From positions 3,100,001 through 3,164,000 of the forward strand of contig NZ_CP074406.1 of the NCBI RefSeq assembly GCF_018388425.1: a stretch of 64,000 nucleotides of DNA, written 5' to 3'. This DNA is from Nocardioides faecalis (GTDB lineage Bacteria; Actinomycetota; Actinomycetes; Propionibacteriales; Nocardioidaceae). Both the position numbers and the translations under genes were made by a program. Every line of letters starts with the position of its first letter. Position 1 is the stretch's first letter. The notes beneath the pieces are model-generated. The model was given only the letters and a program-made list of their open reading frames with translations. It did no database searches and was not told where the DNA came from. Positions 47,475-57,911 of this stretch are shown in pieces.

Positions 47475-48607
47475 CGCTCGGCTGCCCTCGCCGTCGCCGC
47501 GGTGATGAGCTGGTCGAGCTCGGAGTTGACCAGGTCGTGGCGCTCCATGATCACCATGTGCCCGGCGCCCTCGCACTCGAGCAGCTGGGAGCCGGGAAGG
47601 CGGGAGTGCAGCTTGCGGGAGTGCCCCACCGAGGTGAGCCGGTCCGCGGTGCCGCAGATGATCGACACCGGGACGGCGGCGAGCCGCTCCACGAAGTCGA
47701 ACTTGTCCAGGCTGGCGAAGTGCGGGAAGAAGTCGGCGACCGTCTCGAACGGGGTGGCGCCGAGCATCTTGTCGACGAACTCGACGTAGCTGGCGGGCAC
47801 GTCCTCGCCGAACGCGAGCCGGTCGGTGGCCACGGTCGCGGCCGCCCGGGCGGAGCGGCGCGCGGCGTCGACGACGCCGTGGCGCAGCCGCAGCGTGCGC
47901 ACCACGCGACTGGTGAGCGGACCGGTCAGCCGTGCCGGCAGCATCGGCAGCAGGATCCGGCCGGGGTCCAGGCCGCCGGCGGTGGTGGAGATCAGCGCCG
48001 CGCCCACCACGCGCTCCCCGATCAGCTCGGGGAATTGCTCGGCGAACGCGATGATCGTCATCCCGCCCATCGAGTGGCCCACCAGCACGACCGGGCCGTC
48101 GGGGGCGACGGAGTCGATGACCTCCTTGAGGTCGCGGCCGAGCTGGTCGATGTTGGAGTGCTCGCGGGTGGAGTCGTCGGAGCGCCCGTGGGAGCGCTGG
48201 TCGTAGTAGACGCTGCGGACCAGGCCACGGTAGGCGGCGCGCTGGAAGTGCCAGCAGTCCAGGTTGAGGCAGAAGCCGTGCACGAACACGACGGTGACGT
48301 CCGGGTCGCGGCGACCGACCCGGCGCAGCAGCCGGTCGGCCGTGCCCGGGGTGCCGGGGTCGACCTCGTCGACCTCGACGTGCAGGTTCACCCCGTCGCT
48401 GGCCACGACCGTCACCGCCGGCGAACGGAGGCTGCCGAACGACACGTCGTCCCCGGCGCGCCGGCTGATCTGCCGCTGCTGGCGCAGCACGCCGATCGCG
48501 GTCCCGGCCGCGGCGACCCCGAGCACGCCGGCCAGCGAACCGGCCAGCGAACCGGCCAGCCTTCCCCGTCCGTGCCCGCTCCCGTGCCTGCTCCCCTGCC
48601 TGCTCAT
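47471..48607 (-). CDS. alpha/beta hydrolase, membrane-anchored
   Basis: 378 residues from the ATG at 48607, overlapping the alr stop as ATGA. A Gly/Ser/Arg-rich start with LAGSLAGSLAG leads into one hydrophobic segment (about 18-40). The hydrolase domain follows: VVFVHGFCLN oxyanion region, nucleophile GHSMGG, acid D in IICGTADRLTS, and His in EGAGHMV. A lipase/esterase-type serine enzyme of unknown substrate; the hydrolase between alr and tsaE is common in actinobacteria. Confidence 0.9.
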   Translation of the reverse strand: MSRQGSRHGSGHGRGRLAGSLAGSLAGVLGVAAAGTAIGVLRQQRQISRRAGDDVSFGSLRSPAVTVVASDGVNLHVEVDEVDPGTPGTADRLLRRVGRRDPDVTVVFVHGFCLNLDCWHFQRAAYRGLVRSVYYDQRSHGRSDDSTREHSNIDQLGRDLKEVIDSVAPDGPVVLVGHSMGGMTIIAFAEQFPELIGERVVGAALISTTAGGLDPGRILLPMLPARLTGPLTSRVVRTLRLRHGVVDAARRSARAAATVATDRLAFGEDVPASYVEFVDKMLGATPFETVADFFPHFASLDKFDFVERLAAVPVSIICGTADRLTSVGHSRKLHSRLPGSQLLECEGAGHMVIMERHDLVNSELDQLITAATARAAER

Positions 48608-49773
48608 CGCAACCCCACGTGCGTCCGGCTCATCCGCCCACCGATCCTGGTCACGATCTCGTAGTTGATGGTGCCGCAGGCCTGGGCCCAGTCCTGCGCG
48701 GTCGGTCCGCCCGCGGACCGCGGCCCGAAGACCACCACCTCGGTCCCGATCTCGGGCCGGTCGCCGTCGAGGTCGACCACGACCTGGTCCATGCACACGG
48801 TGCCACGGATGGGCCGCAGGCGCCCGCCGATGCCCACCCGGGCGGCGGCCTCCGGCTCCCCGGGCCGCGAGGCGCTGCGCGGGATGCCCTCGCCGTACCC
48901 GACGGGGACCAGGCCCAGCGTGGTGGGCCGCTCGGCGACCCAGTGCTGGCCGTAGGAGACCGCGTCGCCCTCGTGCGCGTCCTTGACCATCATCAGCGGG
49001 GCCCGCACGGTCATCGCCGGCACCAGCCCGATGTCGGGCGTGTGGCCCGGGGCCGGGTCGAGGCCGTAGAGCGCGATGCCGCAGCGGACCGCGTCGTAGC
49101 GGGCTGAGGGCCGCAGGATCGCTGCGGCGGAGTTGGCGAGGTGGCGCATCAGCGACGTCAGCCCGTGCGCCTCCGCGAGCGCGACGGCCTCGTCGAACAC
49201 CGCCTCCTGCTCGGCGTTGGCCGGGTGCTCCGGCTCGTCGGCGCAGGCGAGGTGGGACCAGATGCCGGTGACCTGCCACTGCCCCGCCTCCTCGCCGGCG
49301 CGGGCGCGGGCGAAGACGTCGGGCCAGGCGGCGCGCGGGATGCCGCCACGGGTCAGGCCGGTGTCGACCTTGAGCTGCACCCGAGCCGGTCGTCCGGCGC
49401 GGTCCGCGGCGGCGGCGATCGCGTCCAGCTCGGCCACCGAGTAGGCACTGAGGTCGATGCCGGCGGCGACGGCGGCGGCGTACGTCGCGCCCGGGGTCAC
49501 CTCCGGGGACGAGATCCAGCACAGCAGCGGGCCGTCCAGGCCGGCCTCGCGCAGCACCAGTGCCTCCTCGACGGTGGCGGTGGCGAGCCACTGCGCACCG
49601 CCGGCGCGGGCCGCCCGGGCGCTCTCCACCATGCCGTGGCCGTAGCCGTCGGCCTTGACCACCGCGATCAGCGGCACCCCGGAGATCTCCCGCAACACCT
49701 CGGCGTTGGCCCGGATCGCGTCCAGGTCCACCACGATCTCGGCCGGTCCGAGAGGCGCCGTCGTGCGGGACAT
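48604..49773 (-). CDS. alr: alanine racemase
   Basis: Makes D-alanine for peptidoglycan; PLP-dependent. 389 residues from the ATG at 49773 (GGGAGG upstream). PLP Lys40 in AVVKADGYGHG, RCGIALYG, C-terminal catalytic-Tyr region AVSYGQHW, and MDQVVVDL. Complete fold type III enzyme. Sits between nnr and the alpha/beta hydrolase, coupled to the latter. Confidence 0.97.
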   Translation of the reverse strand: MSRTTAPLGPAEIVVDLDAIRANAEVLREISGVPLIAVVKADGYGHGMVESARAARAGGAQWLATATVEEALVLREAGLDGPLLCWISSPEVTPGATYAAAVAAGIDLSAYSVAELDAIAAAADRAGRPARVQLKVDTGLTRGGIPRAAWPDVFARARAGEEAGQWQVTGIWSHLACADEPEHPANAEQEAVFDEAVALAEAHGLTSLMRHLANSAAAILRPSARYDAVRCGIALYGLDPAPGHTPDIGLVPAMTVRAPLMMVKDAHEGDAVSYGQHWVAERPTTLGLVPVGYGEGIPRSASRPGEPEAAARVGIGGRLRPIRGTVCMDQVVVDLDGDRPEIGTEVVVFGPRSAGGPTAQDWAQACGTINYEIVTRIGGRMSRTHVGLR

Positions 49774-49789
49774 GTCCTCGATCCTCCCA

Positions 49790-51217
49790 TCACGCCGCGA
49801 CGAGCAGCGCGACGAGGTCCCCCAGCGCCTCGGCGACGTCGCCGGCCACGAGCGGGCCACCCCCGGAGGCCAGCGTCGCCGCCGCACCGTGCAGCCAGGA
49901 GCCGACCGACGCGGCGTCGTACGGCGCCAGGCCGGCCGCGAGCAGCGCACCGATGAGTCCGCCGAGCACGTCGCCGGCGCCCGCCGTGGCCAGCCAGGGG
50001 GTGCCGGTCGTGGTGACCCGCACCCGGCCGTCGGGGGCGGCCACGACCGTGTGGCGCGCCTTGAGCAGCACCACGGCATCGTGCTCGACCGCAGCCCTGC
50101 GGGCGTGGTGCAGCCAGCGCTGCTCGACCTCGGCCCGCGGCACGCCCAGCATCCGAGCGAGCTCGCCGGCGTGCGGGGTGAGCACCGCGGGGCGCCCGCG
50201 GACCAGGTCCGCGTGGGCCAGCGCGTCGGCGTCGACGACGAGGGGCACGTCGTCGGCCAGGCTGGCGCGCAGTGCCACCTCGGCGCCGGTGTCGCTGCCC
50301 GAGCCGACCACCCAGGCCTGCACCCGGCCGGGGCCGATCACCTCGGGGTGGCCGCGGTGCACCAGCTCCAGCACGGCGGCGTCGCCGTCGTAGCGCACCA
50401 TGCCGGCCAGCCCGCAGGCGGCGCCGGCGACGCTGAGCACCCCGGCGCCGGGGTAGGTCGCGGAGCCGGCCCGCACGCCCACCACGCCGCGGGTGTACTT
50501 GTGCGCCTGCGGACCCGGGCGGGGCAGCAGCGCCGCGACGTCCTCGGGCTGCAGCGCCTCGACGTCCGGCTCGGGCAGGTCCAGGCCGATGTCGACCAGC
50601 GTCAGCGCGCCGCACGCCTCGGCGGCGGGGTCGAGGAGGTGGCACGGCTTGTGGGTGCCGAAGGTGACGGTGAGCGCGGCCCGCACGTGCGGCCCGTCGA
50701 CCTCGCCGGTGTCGACGTCCACCCCGGACGGCACGTCGACGGCGACCACCGGCACCCCGGCCAGCGCCTCGAGCGCGGCCACCGCCTCGGGCCGCAGCCC
50801 CGGCTTGCCGCCGATGCCGACGATGCCGTCGAGGACCAGGTCCCAATGGCCTCCCCCGGTGCCGCCATGACCGTGCCGGCCGCGGGCCGCTGCGACAGCC
50901 TCCGCCGCCGGCAGCACCCGTCCGCCCGCGGCCCGCAGCGCGGCGACACCCCCGGCGTGCGCCTGCGTCGACAGCAGCCACGCCTCCACCTGCACGCCGC
51001 GCCGCGCCAGCACGGCACCGGCGTGCAACGCGTCACCACCGTTGTCGCCGGACCCCACCAGCGCCACCACCCGACGGCCGTAGCCGCCGCCCAGGGTCTC
51101 GAGCACGACGTGGGCCAGGCCGTGGGCGGCACGCTGCATCAGCGTGCCCTCGGGCAGCGTCGCCATCAGCGCGGCCTCGGCGGCGCGGACCTGCGCGACG
51201 GTGTGGGCCCGGATCAT
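49790..51217 (-). CDS. nnr: bifunctional NAD(P)H-hydrate repair enzyme (epimerase and dehydratase)
   Basis: 475 residues. N-terminal NnrE-type epimerase (about 1-210: GSGDNGGDALHAG, VAVDVPSGVDVDTG) fused to a C-terminal NnrD-type dehydratase (about 225-475: HKYTRGVVGV, VLTPHAGELARML, TAGAGDVLGGLIGALLA). Repairs hydrated NAD(P)H, using ADP or ATP in the second step. The fusion is the normal bacterial form. Two bases after acpS. Confidence 0.96.
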   Translation of the reverse strand: MIRAHTVAQVRAAEAALMATLPEGTLMQRAAHGLAHVVLETLGGGYGRRVVALVGSGDNGGDALHAGAVLARRGVQVEAWLLSTQAHAGGVAALRAAGGRVLPAAEAVAAARGRHGHGGTGGGHWDLVLDGIVGIGGKPGLRPEAVAALEALAGVPVVAVDVPSGVDVDTGEVDGPHVRAALTVTFGTHKPCHLLDPAAEACGALTLVDIGLDLPEPDVEALQPEDVAALLPRPGPQAHKYTRGVVGVRAGSATYPGAGVLSVAGAACGLAGMVRYDGDAAVLELVHRGHPEVIGPGRVQAWVVGSGSDTGAEVALRASLADDVPLVVDADALAHADLVRGRPAVLTPHAGELARMLGVPRAEVEQRWLHHARRAAVEHDAVVLLKARHTVVAAPDGRVRVTTTGTPWLATAGAGDVLGGLIGALLAAGLAPYDAASVGSWLHGAAATLASGGGPLVAGDVAEALGDLVALLVAA

Positions 51218-51219
51218 GC

Positions 51220-51573
51220 TCAGGACTCCAGCACCACGACCGCGGAGGCGATGCCGCCGTCATGGGTCAGCGATACGTGCACGGAGGCCACCCCCAGCTG
51301 CTCGGCGACCGCCAGCACCGAGCCGCGCAGCTCGAACCGCGGCCGGCCGGAGTCCTCACAGACCACCTCGGCGTCGTGCCAGGACATGCCGGCCGGGGCA
51401 CCGAGCGCCTTGGCCAGCGCCTCCTTCGCGGCGAACCGGGCGGCCAGCGAGCGCGGCGGCAGGGCGCGCTCGGCGGGCGTGAACAGCTTCGTCACCAGCG
51501 CCGGCGTACGACGGCACGACTCCGCGAACCGGTCGATCTCGCACACGTCGATCCCGACGCCGACCACGGCCAC
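51220..51573 (-). CDS. acpS: holo-[acyl-carrier-protein] synthase
   Basis: Transfers 4'-phosphopantetheine from CoA to the Ser of ACP. 117 residues from a GTG, usual AcpS length. Metal ligands in [12 protein letters not shown] (Asp) and [13 protein letters not shown] (Glu), and [14 protein letters not shown] at the end. In line with glmS upstream and nnr downstream, gaps of 21 and 2 bases. Confidence 0.96.
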   Translation of the reverse strand: MAVVGVGIDVCEIDRFAESCRRTPALVTKLFTPAERALPPRSLAARFAAKEALAKALGAPAGMSWHDAEVVCEDSGRPRFELRGSVLAVAEQLGVASVHVSLTHDGGIASAVVVLES

Positions 51574-51594
51574 GACGCCCCCGTCCGCTCGCGG

Positions 51595-53439
51595 CTACTC
51601 GACCGTGACGGACTTGGCCAGGTTCCGCGGCTGGTCCACGTCGTGGCCCATCGCGGTGGCCAGCTCGCAGGCGAACAGCTGCAGCGGCACGCAGGCGACC
51701 AGCGGCTGCAGCAGCACGGGCACCTTCGGCAGCCGGATCAGGTGGTCGGCGTACGGCTCGATGGAGGTGTCGCCGGCCTCGGCCAGGCAGATCGTCCGGG
51801 CGCCGCGGGCGCGGACCTCCTGGATGCCCGAGAGCATCTTCTCGTGCAGGTGGTCGCGGCCGCGCGGCGGCACGACACAGAGCACGGGCAGCCCGTCCTC
51901 GATGAGGGCGATCGGGCCGTGCTTGAGCTCGCCGGCGGCGAAACCCTCGGCGTGGATGTAGGCGAGCTCCTTGAGCTTGAGCGCCCCTTCCAGCGCGACC
52001 GGGTAGCCGGCGTGGCGGCCCAGGAACAGCACCGACCGGGTGCCGACGTGGGCGCGGGCCAGCTCGTAGACCTGCTCGGCGCCGTCGAGGACCGTGCGGA
52101 TGTGGTCCGGCATGGCCTCCAGCTGCGCCATGATGTCCTCGATCTCGTCGCCGTAGCGGGTGCCCTTGACCTGCGCGATGTAGAGCGCGAGCAGGTAGCA
52201 GGCCACCAGCTGGGTGAGCAGCCCCTTGGTGGAGGCGACGCCGATCTCCGGGCCCGCGTGGGTGTAGATCACCGCGTCGGACTCACGCGGGATCGAGGCG
52301 CCGTTGGTGTTGCAGATCGCGAGCACCTTCGCGCGCTGCGCGCGGGCGTGCATGATCGCCTGCAGCGTGTCAGCGGTCTCCCCCGACTGACTGATCGCGA
52401 CGACCAGGGTGGTGGAGTCGATGATCGGGTCGCGGTAGCGGAACTCCGAGGCCAGCTCGACCTCCACCGGCGTCCGGGTCCAGTGCTCGATGGCGTACTT
52501 GGCCACCATCCCGGCGTAGAACGAGGTGCCGCAGGCGATGATGATGATCTTGTCGATGTCGCGCAGCTCCTCGTCCGCGAGCCGCATCTCGTCCAGCTGC
52601 AGGCGGCCCTCGGCGTCACGCCGGCCGAGCAGGGAGTCGGCGACCGCGTGCGGCTGCTCGAAGATCTCCTTGCGCATGAACCAGTCGTAGCCGTCCTTCT
52701 CCGCCGCGGAGAGGTCCCAGTCGACGTGGAAGCGGCGCGCCTCGACGGGGCTGCCGGCGAAGTCGGTGACCTGGACCGCCTCCCGGGTCATCACCACGAT
52801 CTGGTCCTGACCCAGCTCGAGCGCCTCGCGGGTGAACTCGATGAACGCCGCGACGTCGGAGCCGAGGAAGTTCTCGCCGTCGCCGAGGCCGACCACCAGG
52901 GGCGAGTTGCGGCGAGCGGCGACGACGGTCTCGGGGTCCGCGTTGTCGATGGCGACCAGCGTGAAGGCGCCCTCGAGCTGCTGGCAGACCCGCTGCATCG
53001 CGGTCGTCAGGTCGATGCCGGAGCGCACCTGCAGCTCGAGCAGGTGCGCGACGATCTCGGTGTCGGTCTCCGAGGTCAGCTCGTGGTTGTCGGCCTCGAT
53101 CCGCAGCCGAAGGTCGGCGAAGTTCTCGATGATGCCGTTGTGCACGAGCGCGATGCGGCGGGTGGCGCCGGTGTGCGGGTGCGCGTTGACGTCGTTGGGC
53201 TGGCCGTGGGTGGCCCAGCGGGTGTGTCCGATGCCGATGTGGGCGTCGGGCAGCGGAGACTCGTCGAGCACCTTCTCCAGGTTCGCCAGCTTGCCGGCCC
53301 GTTTGCGCACCGTGAGCGCGCCGTCGGCGACCACCGCGATACCGGCGGAGTCATAGCCGCGGTACTCGAGTCGACGCAGGCCGTCGAGGACGACCTGCTG
53401 GGCCGCCCTGGGTCCGATGTAACCGACGATCCCGCACAT
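51595..53439 (-). CDS. glmS: glutamine-fructose-6-phosphate aminotransferase (isomerising)
   Basis: Makes glucosamine 6-phosphate for the wall. 614 residues from the ATG at 53439: N-terminal nucleophile Cys2 (MCGIVGYIG), GIGHTRWATHG, NGIIENFADLR; two SIS domains with ACGTSFYAGMVAKY, ISQSGETADT, and the terminal NLAKSVTVE. Complete. Divergent from coaA. No glmS ribozyme was seen in the 63-base leader region. Confidence 0.98.
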   Translation of the reverse strand: MCGIVGYIGPRAAQQVVLDGLRRLEYRGYDSAGIAVVADGALTVRKRAGKLANLEKVLDESPLPDAHIGIGHTRWATHGQPNDVNAHPHTGATRRIALVHNGIIENFADLRLRIEADNHELTSETDTEIVAHLLELQVRSGIDLTTAMQRVCQQLEGAFTLVAIDNADPETVVAARRNSPLVVGLGDGENFLGSDVAAFIEFTREALELGQDQIVVMTREAVQVTDFAGSPVEARRFHVDWDLSAAEKDGYDWFMRKEIFEQPHAVADSLLGRRDAEGRLQLDEMRLADEELRDIDKIIIIACGTSFYAGMVAKYAIEHWTRTPVEVELASEFRYRDPIIDSTTLVVAISQSGETADTLQAIMHARAQRAKVLAICNTNGASIPRESDAVIYTHAGPEIGVASTKGLLTQLVACYLLALYIAQVKGTRYGDEIEDIMAQLEAMPDHIRTVLDGAEQVYELARAHVGTRSVLFLGRHAGYPVALEGALKLKELAYIHAEGFAAGELKHGPIALIEDGLPVLCVVPPRGRDHLHEKMLSGIQEVRARGARTICLAEAGDTSIEPYADHLIRLPKVPVLLQPLVACVPLQLFACELATAMGHDVDQPRNLAKSVTVE

Positions 53440-53502
53440 GGTCGACCAGTCTAGATGGACACCGCCGTCAGGCCGCCTCGGCGCACTGCAACAATCGCCG
53501 AC

Positions 53503-54489
53503 ATGCCTCACGGCCCCACGGTGGACAGCTCCCCCGGCGACGAGTCGTCGCGGGAGTCCTCGCCCTACGTCGAGCTCGACCGGGCCACCTGGGCGAAGCT
53601 GGCCTCCGAGACCGAGAGCCCGCTGACCACCGACGAGGTCGCGCGGCTGCGCGGTCTCGGCGACTCCCTGGACGTCGACGAGATCCGTGACGTCTACCTG
53701 CCCCTGTCGCGGCTGCTGAGCCTGCGGGTGAGCAGCGCCAGCGCGCTGCACCGTGAGCAGGAGGCCTTCCTGCACCGTCGTACGCCGCCGCGCACGCCGT
53801 TCGTGATCGGCCTGGCCGGCTCGGTGGCGGTCGGCAAGTCGACCGCGGCCCGGGTGCTGCAGCAGATGCTGGCGCGTTGGCCGGAGCACCCGAACGTGGC
53901 GCTGGTGACCACCGACGGGTTCCTCTACCCCAACGCCGAGCTGGAGCGCCGCGGGCTCCTGGCCCGCAAGGGCTTCCCGGAGTCCTACGACCGCCGGGCG
54001 CTGCTGAAGTTCGTCATCGACATCAAGTCGGGCCGCGACGAGGTGGAGGCCCCGGTCTACTCCCACCTGGTCTACGACGTGCAGCCCGACGAGAAGGTCG
54101 TGGTGAAGCGTCCCGACATCGTCATCGTCGAGGGGCTCAACGTGCTGCAGCCGGCCCGGGTGCGCGAGGACGGCCGGATCACCCTGGGCCTGAGCGACTT
54201 CTTCGACTTCTCGATCTTCGTCGACGCCAACACCAACCACATCCGGGACTGGTACGTCGACCGGTTCCTCAGGCTGCGGGAGACGGCGTTCCGCGACCCC
54301 TCGTCGTACTTCGCCAGGTACGCGGCGCTGAGCCACGACGTGGCGATCGACGAGGCGCGCCGGATCTGGGACACCATCAACGGCCCGAACCTGGAGCAGA
54401 ACGTGCTCCCGACCCGCTCGCGGGCCACCCTCGTGCTGCGCAAGTCCAAGGACCACTCGGTGCGCTACGTGCGGCTGCGCAAGATCTGA
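53503..54489 (+). CDS. coaA: pantothenate kinase, type I
   Basis: First step of CoA synthesis. 328 residues from the ATG at 53503. P-loop [12 protein letters not shown], then [20 protein letters not shown], and [18 protein letters not shown] (53490-53495) stands at -10 distance of the ATG, so the transcript may be leaderless; there is no Shine-Dalgarno sequence. Divergent from glmS with 63 bases between start codons. Confidence 0.97.
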   Translation: MPHGPTVDSSPGDESSRESSPYVELDRATWAKLASETESPLTTDEVARLRGLGDSLDVDEIRDVYLPLSRLLSLRVSSASALHREQEAFLHRRTPPRTPFVIGLAGSVAVGKSTAARVLQQMLARWPEHPNVALVTTDGFLYPNAELERRGLLARKGFPESYDRRALLKFVIDIKSGRDEVEAPVYSHLVYDVQPDEKVVVKRPDIVIVEGLNVLQPARVREDGRITLGLSDFFDFSIFVDANTNHIRDWYVDRFLRLRETAFRDPSSYFARYAALSHDVAIDEARRIWDTINGPNLEQNVLPTRSRATLVLRKSKDHSVRYVRLRKI

Positions 54490-54560
54490 GCCGCACCAGG
54501 CACTCCGCCGGGCGGGACGGGCGATGTTTGAGACCCCACCAAAAAGGGAACTCCGGGGTC

Positions 54561-55250
54561 ATGACCCCGATGACCACCCGCAAGAACCTGTCCGTCTTCG
54601 CCGTCCTGCTCGCCACCTCGAGCCTCGCCCTCACCGCCTGCGGAGGCGAGGACGAGGACACCGACGCCAAGGACAAGACCTCGCAGAGCACCGAGGAGAC
54701 CACCGAGGCGACCGAGACGCCCACCGAGAGCGCCGAGACCGAGACCTCGCCTGTCGCTCCCGCCGCGCCCGCCGGCGACGTCACGGCGCCGGGCACCGAG
54801 CTCGCGATCGGTGAGCCGGCCGTGGTGCCGTTCACCTCCGGCACCGACAGCTCCGGCACGGTCGAGGTCACCATCACCGAGATCAAGAAGGGCAGCGCCG
54901 ACGACCTCAAGCCGCTGAACCTCGGCGACCGCGCCGCCGGGCTGGTGCCCTACTACATCCAGGTCAACGTGAAGGGCGTCTCCGGCTCCGAGACCCTGGC
55001 CCACACCTCGATCAACGAGTCGATCGAGGGCGCGCTGCCCGACGGCAGCCGCGCGCAGACCCTGTCGATCATCGGCACGTTCGAGCCGTGCGACAACGTC
55101 AGCTTCCCGGGCGAGTTCGCCGACGGCACCTCCTACACCACCTGCGTGCCGTACCTGGCCCAGGAGTCGACCGAGGTCAGCTCGGCGCGCTACGCCCAGC
55201 GCGACGGCGAGTACAGCTCCTACGACGGCAAGCCGGTCGTGTGGAAGTGA
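54561..55250 (+). CDS. lipoprotein, unknown
   Basis: 229 residues from the ATG at 54561; a second ATG lies three codons later. Signal with lipobox LTAC (Cys27), then a long Glu/Thr/Ser-rich linker (about 30-65), and a beta-type domain of about 150 residues with two Cys (FEPCDNV and YTTCVPY), probably a disulphide. Domain pattern is similar to DUF4352-type extracellular immunoglobulin-like domains, a weak assignment. Follows coaA by 72 bases and is closed by a strong hairpin. Confidence 0.8.
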   Translation: MTPMTTRKNLSVFAVLLATSSLALTACGGEDEDTDAKDKTSQSTEETTEATETPTESAETETSPVAPAAPAGDVTAPGTELAIGEPAVVPFTSGTDSSGTVEVTITEIKKGSADDLKPLNLGDRAAGLVPYYIQVNVKGVSGSETLAHTSINESIEGALPDGSRAQTLSIIGTFEPCDNVSFPGEFADGTSYTTCVPYLAQESTEVSSARYAQRDGEYSSYDGKPVVWK

Positions 55251-55295
55251 CCCGCTGACACTCGCGGCCTGACGCCCGCGACGTCGTACGACGCG

Positions 55296-55327
55296 AACGG
55301 CACCGACCCTCCCGGGTCGGTGCCGTT
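55296..55327 (+). terminator. terminator after the lipoprotein gene
   Basis: Perfect 14-bp stem AACGGCACCGACCC/GGGTCGGTGCCGTT, 4-base loop, followed by TCTTCGTC. A 19-base echo GTTCTTCGTCTGTGCC occurs twice just downstream. Confidence 0.8.
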
Positions 55328-55386
55328 CTTCGTCTGTGCCGGTTCTTCGTCTGTGCCGGTTCTTGCCGGTCGCGCGGCGCCGCGCC

Positions 55387-56754
55387 TCAGCCGGAGACGG
55401 CGAGCCGGGTGCGGACCACCTCGGCGAGCCGGCCGGCGACGGCCTCGGCCTGCTCGGCCGTCGGCGCCTCGACCATGACCCGCACCAGCGGCTCGGTGCC
55501 CGAGGGGCGCAGCAGCACCCGGCCCGTGGCGCCCAGCTCGGCCTCCGCCTCGGCCACGGCCGCGAGCACCGCGGGGTCGTCGGTGCGGGTGCGGTCCACC
55601 CCACCCACGTTGATGAGCACCTGCGGGAGCCGGGTCATCACGGCGGCGAGGTCACGCAGGCTGCGCCCGGTGCGGGCCATGCGCTGCATCAGGTGCAGCG
55701 CGGTGAGCACGCCGTCGCCGGTGGTGGCGTGCTCGCGCATGATCACGTGCCCGGACTGCTCACCGCCGAGCGAGTAGCCGCCGCGGCGCATCTCCTCGAG
55801 CACGTAGCGGTCGCCCACCGCGGTGCGGCGCATCTCGATCCCGGCGGCGCTCAACGCCAGGCCCAGGCCGAGGTTGCTCATCACGGTGGCGACCAGGGTG
55901 TCGTCGACGAGCCGGCCGCCCTCCTTCATGCCCAGGGCGAGGATGGCCATGATCTGGTCACCGTCGACGAGCTCGCCGGTGTGGTCCACGGCCAGGCAGC
56001 GGTCGGCGTCGCCGTCCACCGCGAAGCCGGCGTCCGCGCCGTGCTCGACGACCGCCCGCTGCAGCGGACCGAGGTGCGTGGAGCCGTAGCCGTCGTTGAT
56101 GTTGAGCCCGTCGGGCTCGGCGCCGATGGCGATCACCCGTGCCCCGGCCTCCTCCAGCGCGCGGGGGCCGACGACGCTCGCGGCGCCGTGGGCGCAGTCG
56201 AGCACCACGGTCAGGCCCGCCAGCGGACGAGACCCGCCCGCGGGGGCGTCGAGGGTGGCCACGAGGTGGGCGGCGTACTCCTCCACGCACGGGCCGTAGG
56301 GCTGGACCCGGCCGACGGCGGCACCGGTGGGTCGGTCCCAGTCCTGGTCGAGGTGCTCCTCGATCTCGCGCTCCAGGGCGTCGTCGAGCTTGACGCCGCC
56401 GCGGGCGAGGAACTTGATGCCGTTGTCGGGCATCGGGTTGTGCGAGGCGCTGATCACCACGCCGAGGTCGGCGCCGAGGGCATCGGTGAGGTAGGCGACG
56501 CCCGGGGTGGGCAGCACCCGCAGCCGGAGCACGTCGACACCGGCCGAGGCGAGCCCGGCCACCACCGCGTGCTCGAGGAACTGTCCGGAGATCCGGGTGT
56601 CACGACCGACGACGGCCAGGGGCCGCTCCCGGTCGATGCCGCCGTGCTCCACGAGCACACGGGCGGCGGCCACGCCGAGGTCGAGCGCCAGCTCGGCGGT
56701 CAGCTGGCCGTTGGCCAGGCCGCGCACGCCGTCGGTGCCGAAGATGCGAGTCAA
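55387..56754 (-). CDS. glmM: phosphoglucosamine mutase
   Basis: Interconverts glucosamine 6- and 1-phosphate for UDP-GlcNAc. 455 residues. Phosphoserine Ser104 in [11 protein letters not shown], metal loop DGDADRC, sugar loop GGEQSGH, and the C-terminal [12 protein letters not shown]. The start is a TTG at 56754, fixed by the family's [11 protein letters not shown] beginning; GGGGTGG lies about seven bases upstream and no other start codon fits. Confidence 0.97.
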   Translation of the reverse strand: MTRIFGTDGVRGLANGQLTAELALDLGVAAARVLVEHGGIDRERPLAVVGRDTRISGQFLEHAVVAGLASAGVDVLRLRVLPTPGVAYLTDALGADLGVVISASHNPMPDNGIKFLARGGVKLDDALEREIEEHLDQDWDRPTGAAVGRVQPYGPCVEEYAAHLVATLDAPAGGSRPLAGLTVVLDCAHGAASVVGPRALEEAGARVIAIGAEPDGLNINDGYGSTHLGPLQRAVVEHGADAGFAVDGDADRCLAVDHTGELVDGDQIMAILALGMKEGGRLVDDTLVATVMSNLGLGLALSAAGIEMRRTAVGDRYVLEEMRRGGYSLGGEQSGHVIMREHATTGDGVLTALHLMQRMARTGRSLRDLAAVMTRLPQVLINVGGVDRTRTDDPAVLAAVAEAEAELGATGRVLLRPSGTEPLVRVMVEAPTAEQAEAVAGRLAEVVRTRLAVSG

Positions 56755-56820
56755 GGACCACCCCTAGTTCTGTCGGGCCTGGTTGCGTCGGGCCTGGTTG
56801 TGTCGAGCAAGAAAACCACG

Positions 56821-56858
56821 AGAGGGCCACGGACCGCGGCAGCGGTGCGTGGCCCTCT
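56821..56858 (-). terminator. terminator of rplM-rpsI
   Basis: Stem AGAGGGCCACG/CGTGGCCCTCT (11 bp). On the minus strand it is followed after a few bases by GTGGTTTTCTTG, a fair U-rich tail. Between rpsI and glmM. Confidence 0.75.
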
Positions 56859-56921
56859 TCGCGTCGCCTCAGACGACTGCGCCGTGCTCCGGGGCCGAGG
56901 GCGTCCGGAGCCGCGCAGGCA

Positions 56922-57425
56922 TCAGCGCTTGCTGTACTGCGGAGCCTTGCGGGCCTTCTTGAGACCGGCCTTCTTGCGCTCGATCGCACGGGCGTCGCGG
57001 GTCAGCAGGCCGGCCTTCTTCAGGGTCGGCCGGTTGGCGTCGAGGTCGATCGCGTTCAGCGACCGCGCCACGCCGAGGCGCAGCGCACCGGCCTGGCCGG
57101 TGATGCCGCCGCCGTGGATGCGGGCGATCACGTCGAAGCGGCCCTCGAGGCCGAGAGCCGCGAACGGCTCGTTGACGACCTGCTGGTGCAGCTTGTTCGG
57201 GAAGTAGTCCTCGATCGTCCGGCCGTTGATCGTCCAGTTGCCGGTGCCGGGCACGAGGCGGACGCGGGCGACGGCCTCCTTGCGGCGGCCGGTGGCCGCG
57301 CCGGGGGCGATGGTCGCCGGGGCGGAGGAGGTCTCGCCGGACCCCGCGCTCTCGCTGGTGTAGGCGAGGCCCTGCTCGTTGGTCTCGAAGGTCTCGTCGA
57401 CCTCGGTGTTGTCGGTGTCAGCCAC
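56922..57425 (-). CDS. rpsI: 30S ribosomal protein S9
   Basis: 167 residues from a GTG. The conserved S9 core starts near 45 ([16 protein letters not shown]) and ends in the universal basic tail [12 protein letters not shown]. The first 44 residues are an acidic Glu/Thr/Ser-rich extension; actinobacterial S9 proteins carry such tails, this one longer than usual. Second gene after rplM. Confidence 0.98.
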   Translation of the reverse strand: MADTDNTEVDETFETNEQGLAYTSESAGSGETSSAPATIAPGAATGRRKEAVARVRLVPGTGNWTINGRTIEDYFPNKLHQQVVNEPFAALGLEGRFDVIARIHGGGITGQAGALRLGVARSLNAIDLDANRPTLKKAGLLTRDARAIERKKAGLKKARKAPQYSKR

Positions 57426-57467
57426 GGTGAAAGTCCTTGGGTCCTTGGGTCAGCTCGGTCGAAGAGG

Positions 57468-57911
57468 TCACTGGGAGATCTGGGAGATCTCGTAGGCAAC
57501 GGCCTTCTGGGCCTGGTGCGGGTGCGTCGGGCCGTTGTAGACCTTCAGCTTCTTGATGATCTGCCGACCCAGGCGGTTCTTCGGCAGCATGCCCCACACG
57601 GCCTGCTCGACGGCCTTGCGGGCGTCCTTGTCGATGACCTCACCGATCGGCGTGGCGGTCAGACCACCCGGGAAGCCGGAGTGGCGGTAGACCATCTTGT
57701 CGGTCCGCTTCTTGCCGGACAGCGCGACCTTGTCGGCGTTGATGATCACGACGAAGTCGCCGGTGTCGGCGTTCGGCGCGAAGATCGCCTTGTGCTTGCC
57801 GCGCAGCAGGTTGGCGGCCGTGACGGCCAGCCGACCCAGGACGACGTCGGTGGCGTCGATCACGAGCCAGGCGCGCTCGACGTCACCGGGCTTGGGAGCG
57901 TAGGTACGCAT
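57468..57911 (-). CDS. rplM: 50S ribosomal protein L13
   Basis: 147 residues, standard length. [37 protein letters not shown], and [14 protein letters not shown] are diagnostic. First gene of rplM-rpsI (42-base gap). Its promoter is about 210 bases upstream, leaving a long untranslated leader. Confidence 0.98.
   Translation of the reverse strand: MRTYAPKPGDVERAWLVIDATDVVLGRLAVTAANLLRGKHKAIFAPNADTGDFVVIINADKVALSGKKRTDKMVYRHSGFPGGLTATPIGEVIDKDARKAVEQAVWGMLPKNRLGRQIIKKLKVYNGPTHPHQAQKAVAYEISQISQ

Noticed and set aside
53440..53502. glmS ribozyme
   Set aside because: The 63-base region between glmS and coaA is too short and lacks the ribozyme core.
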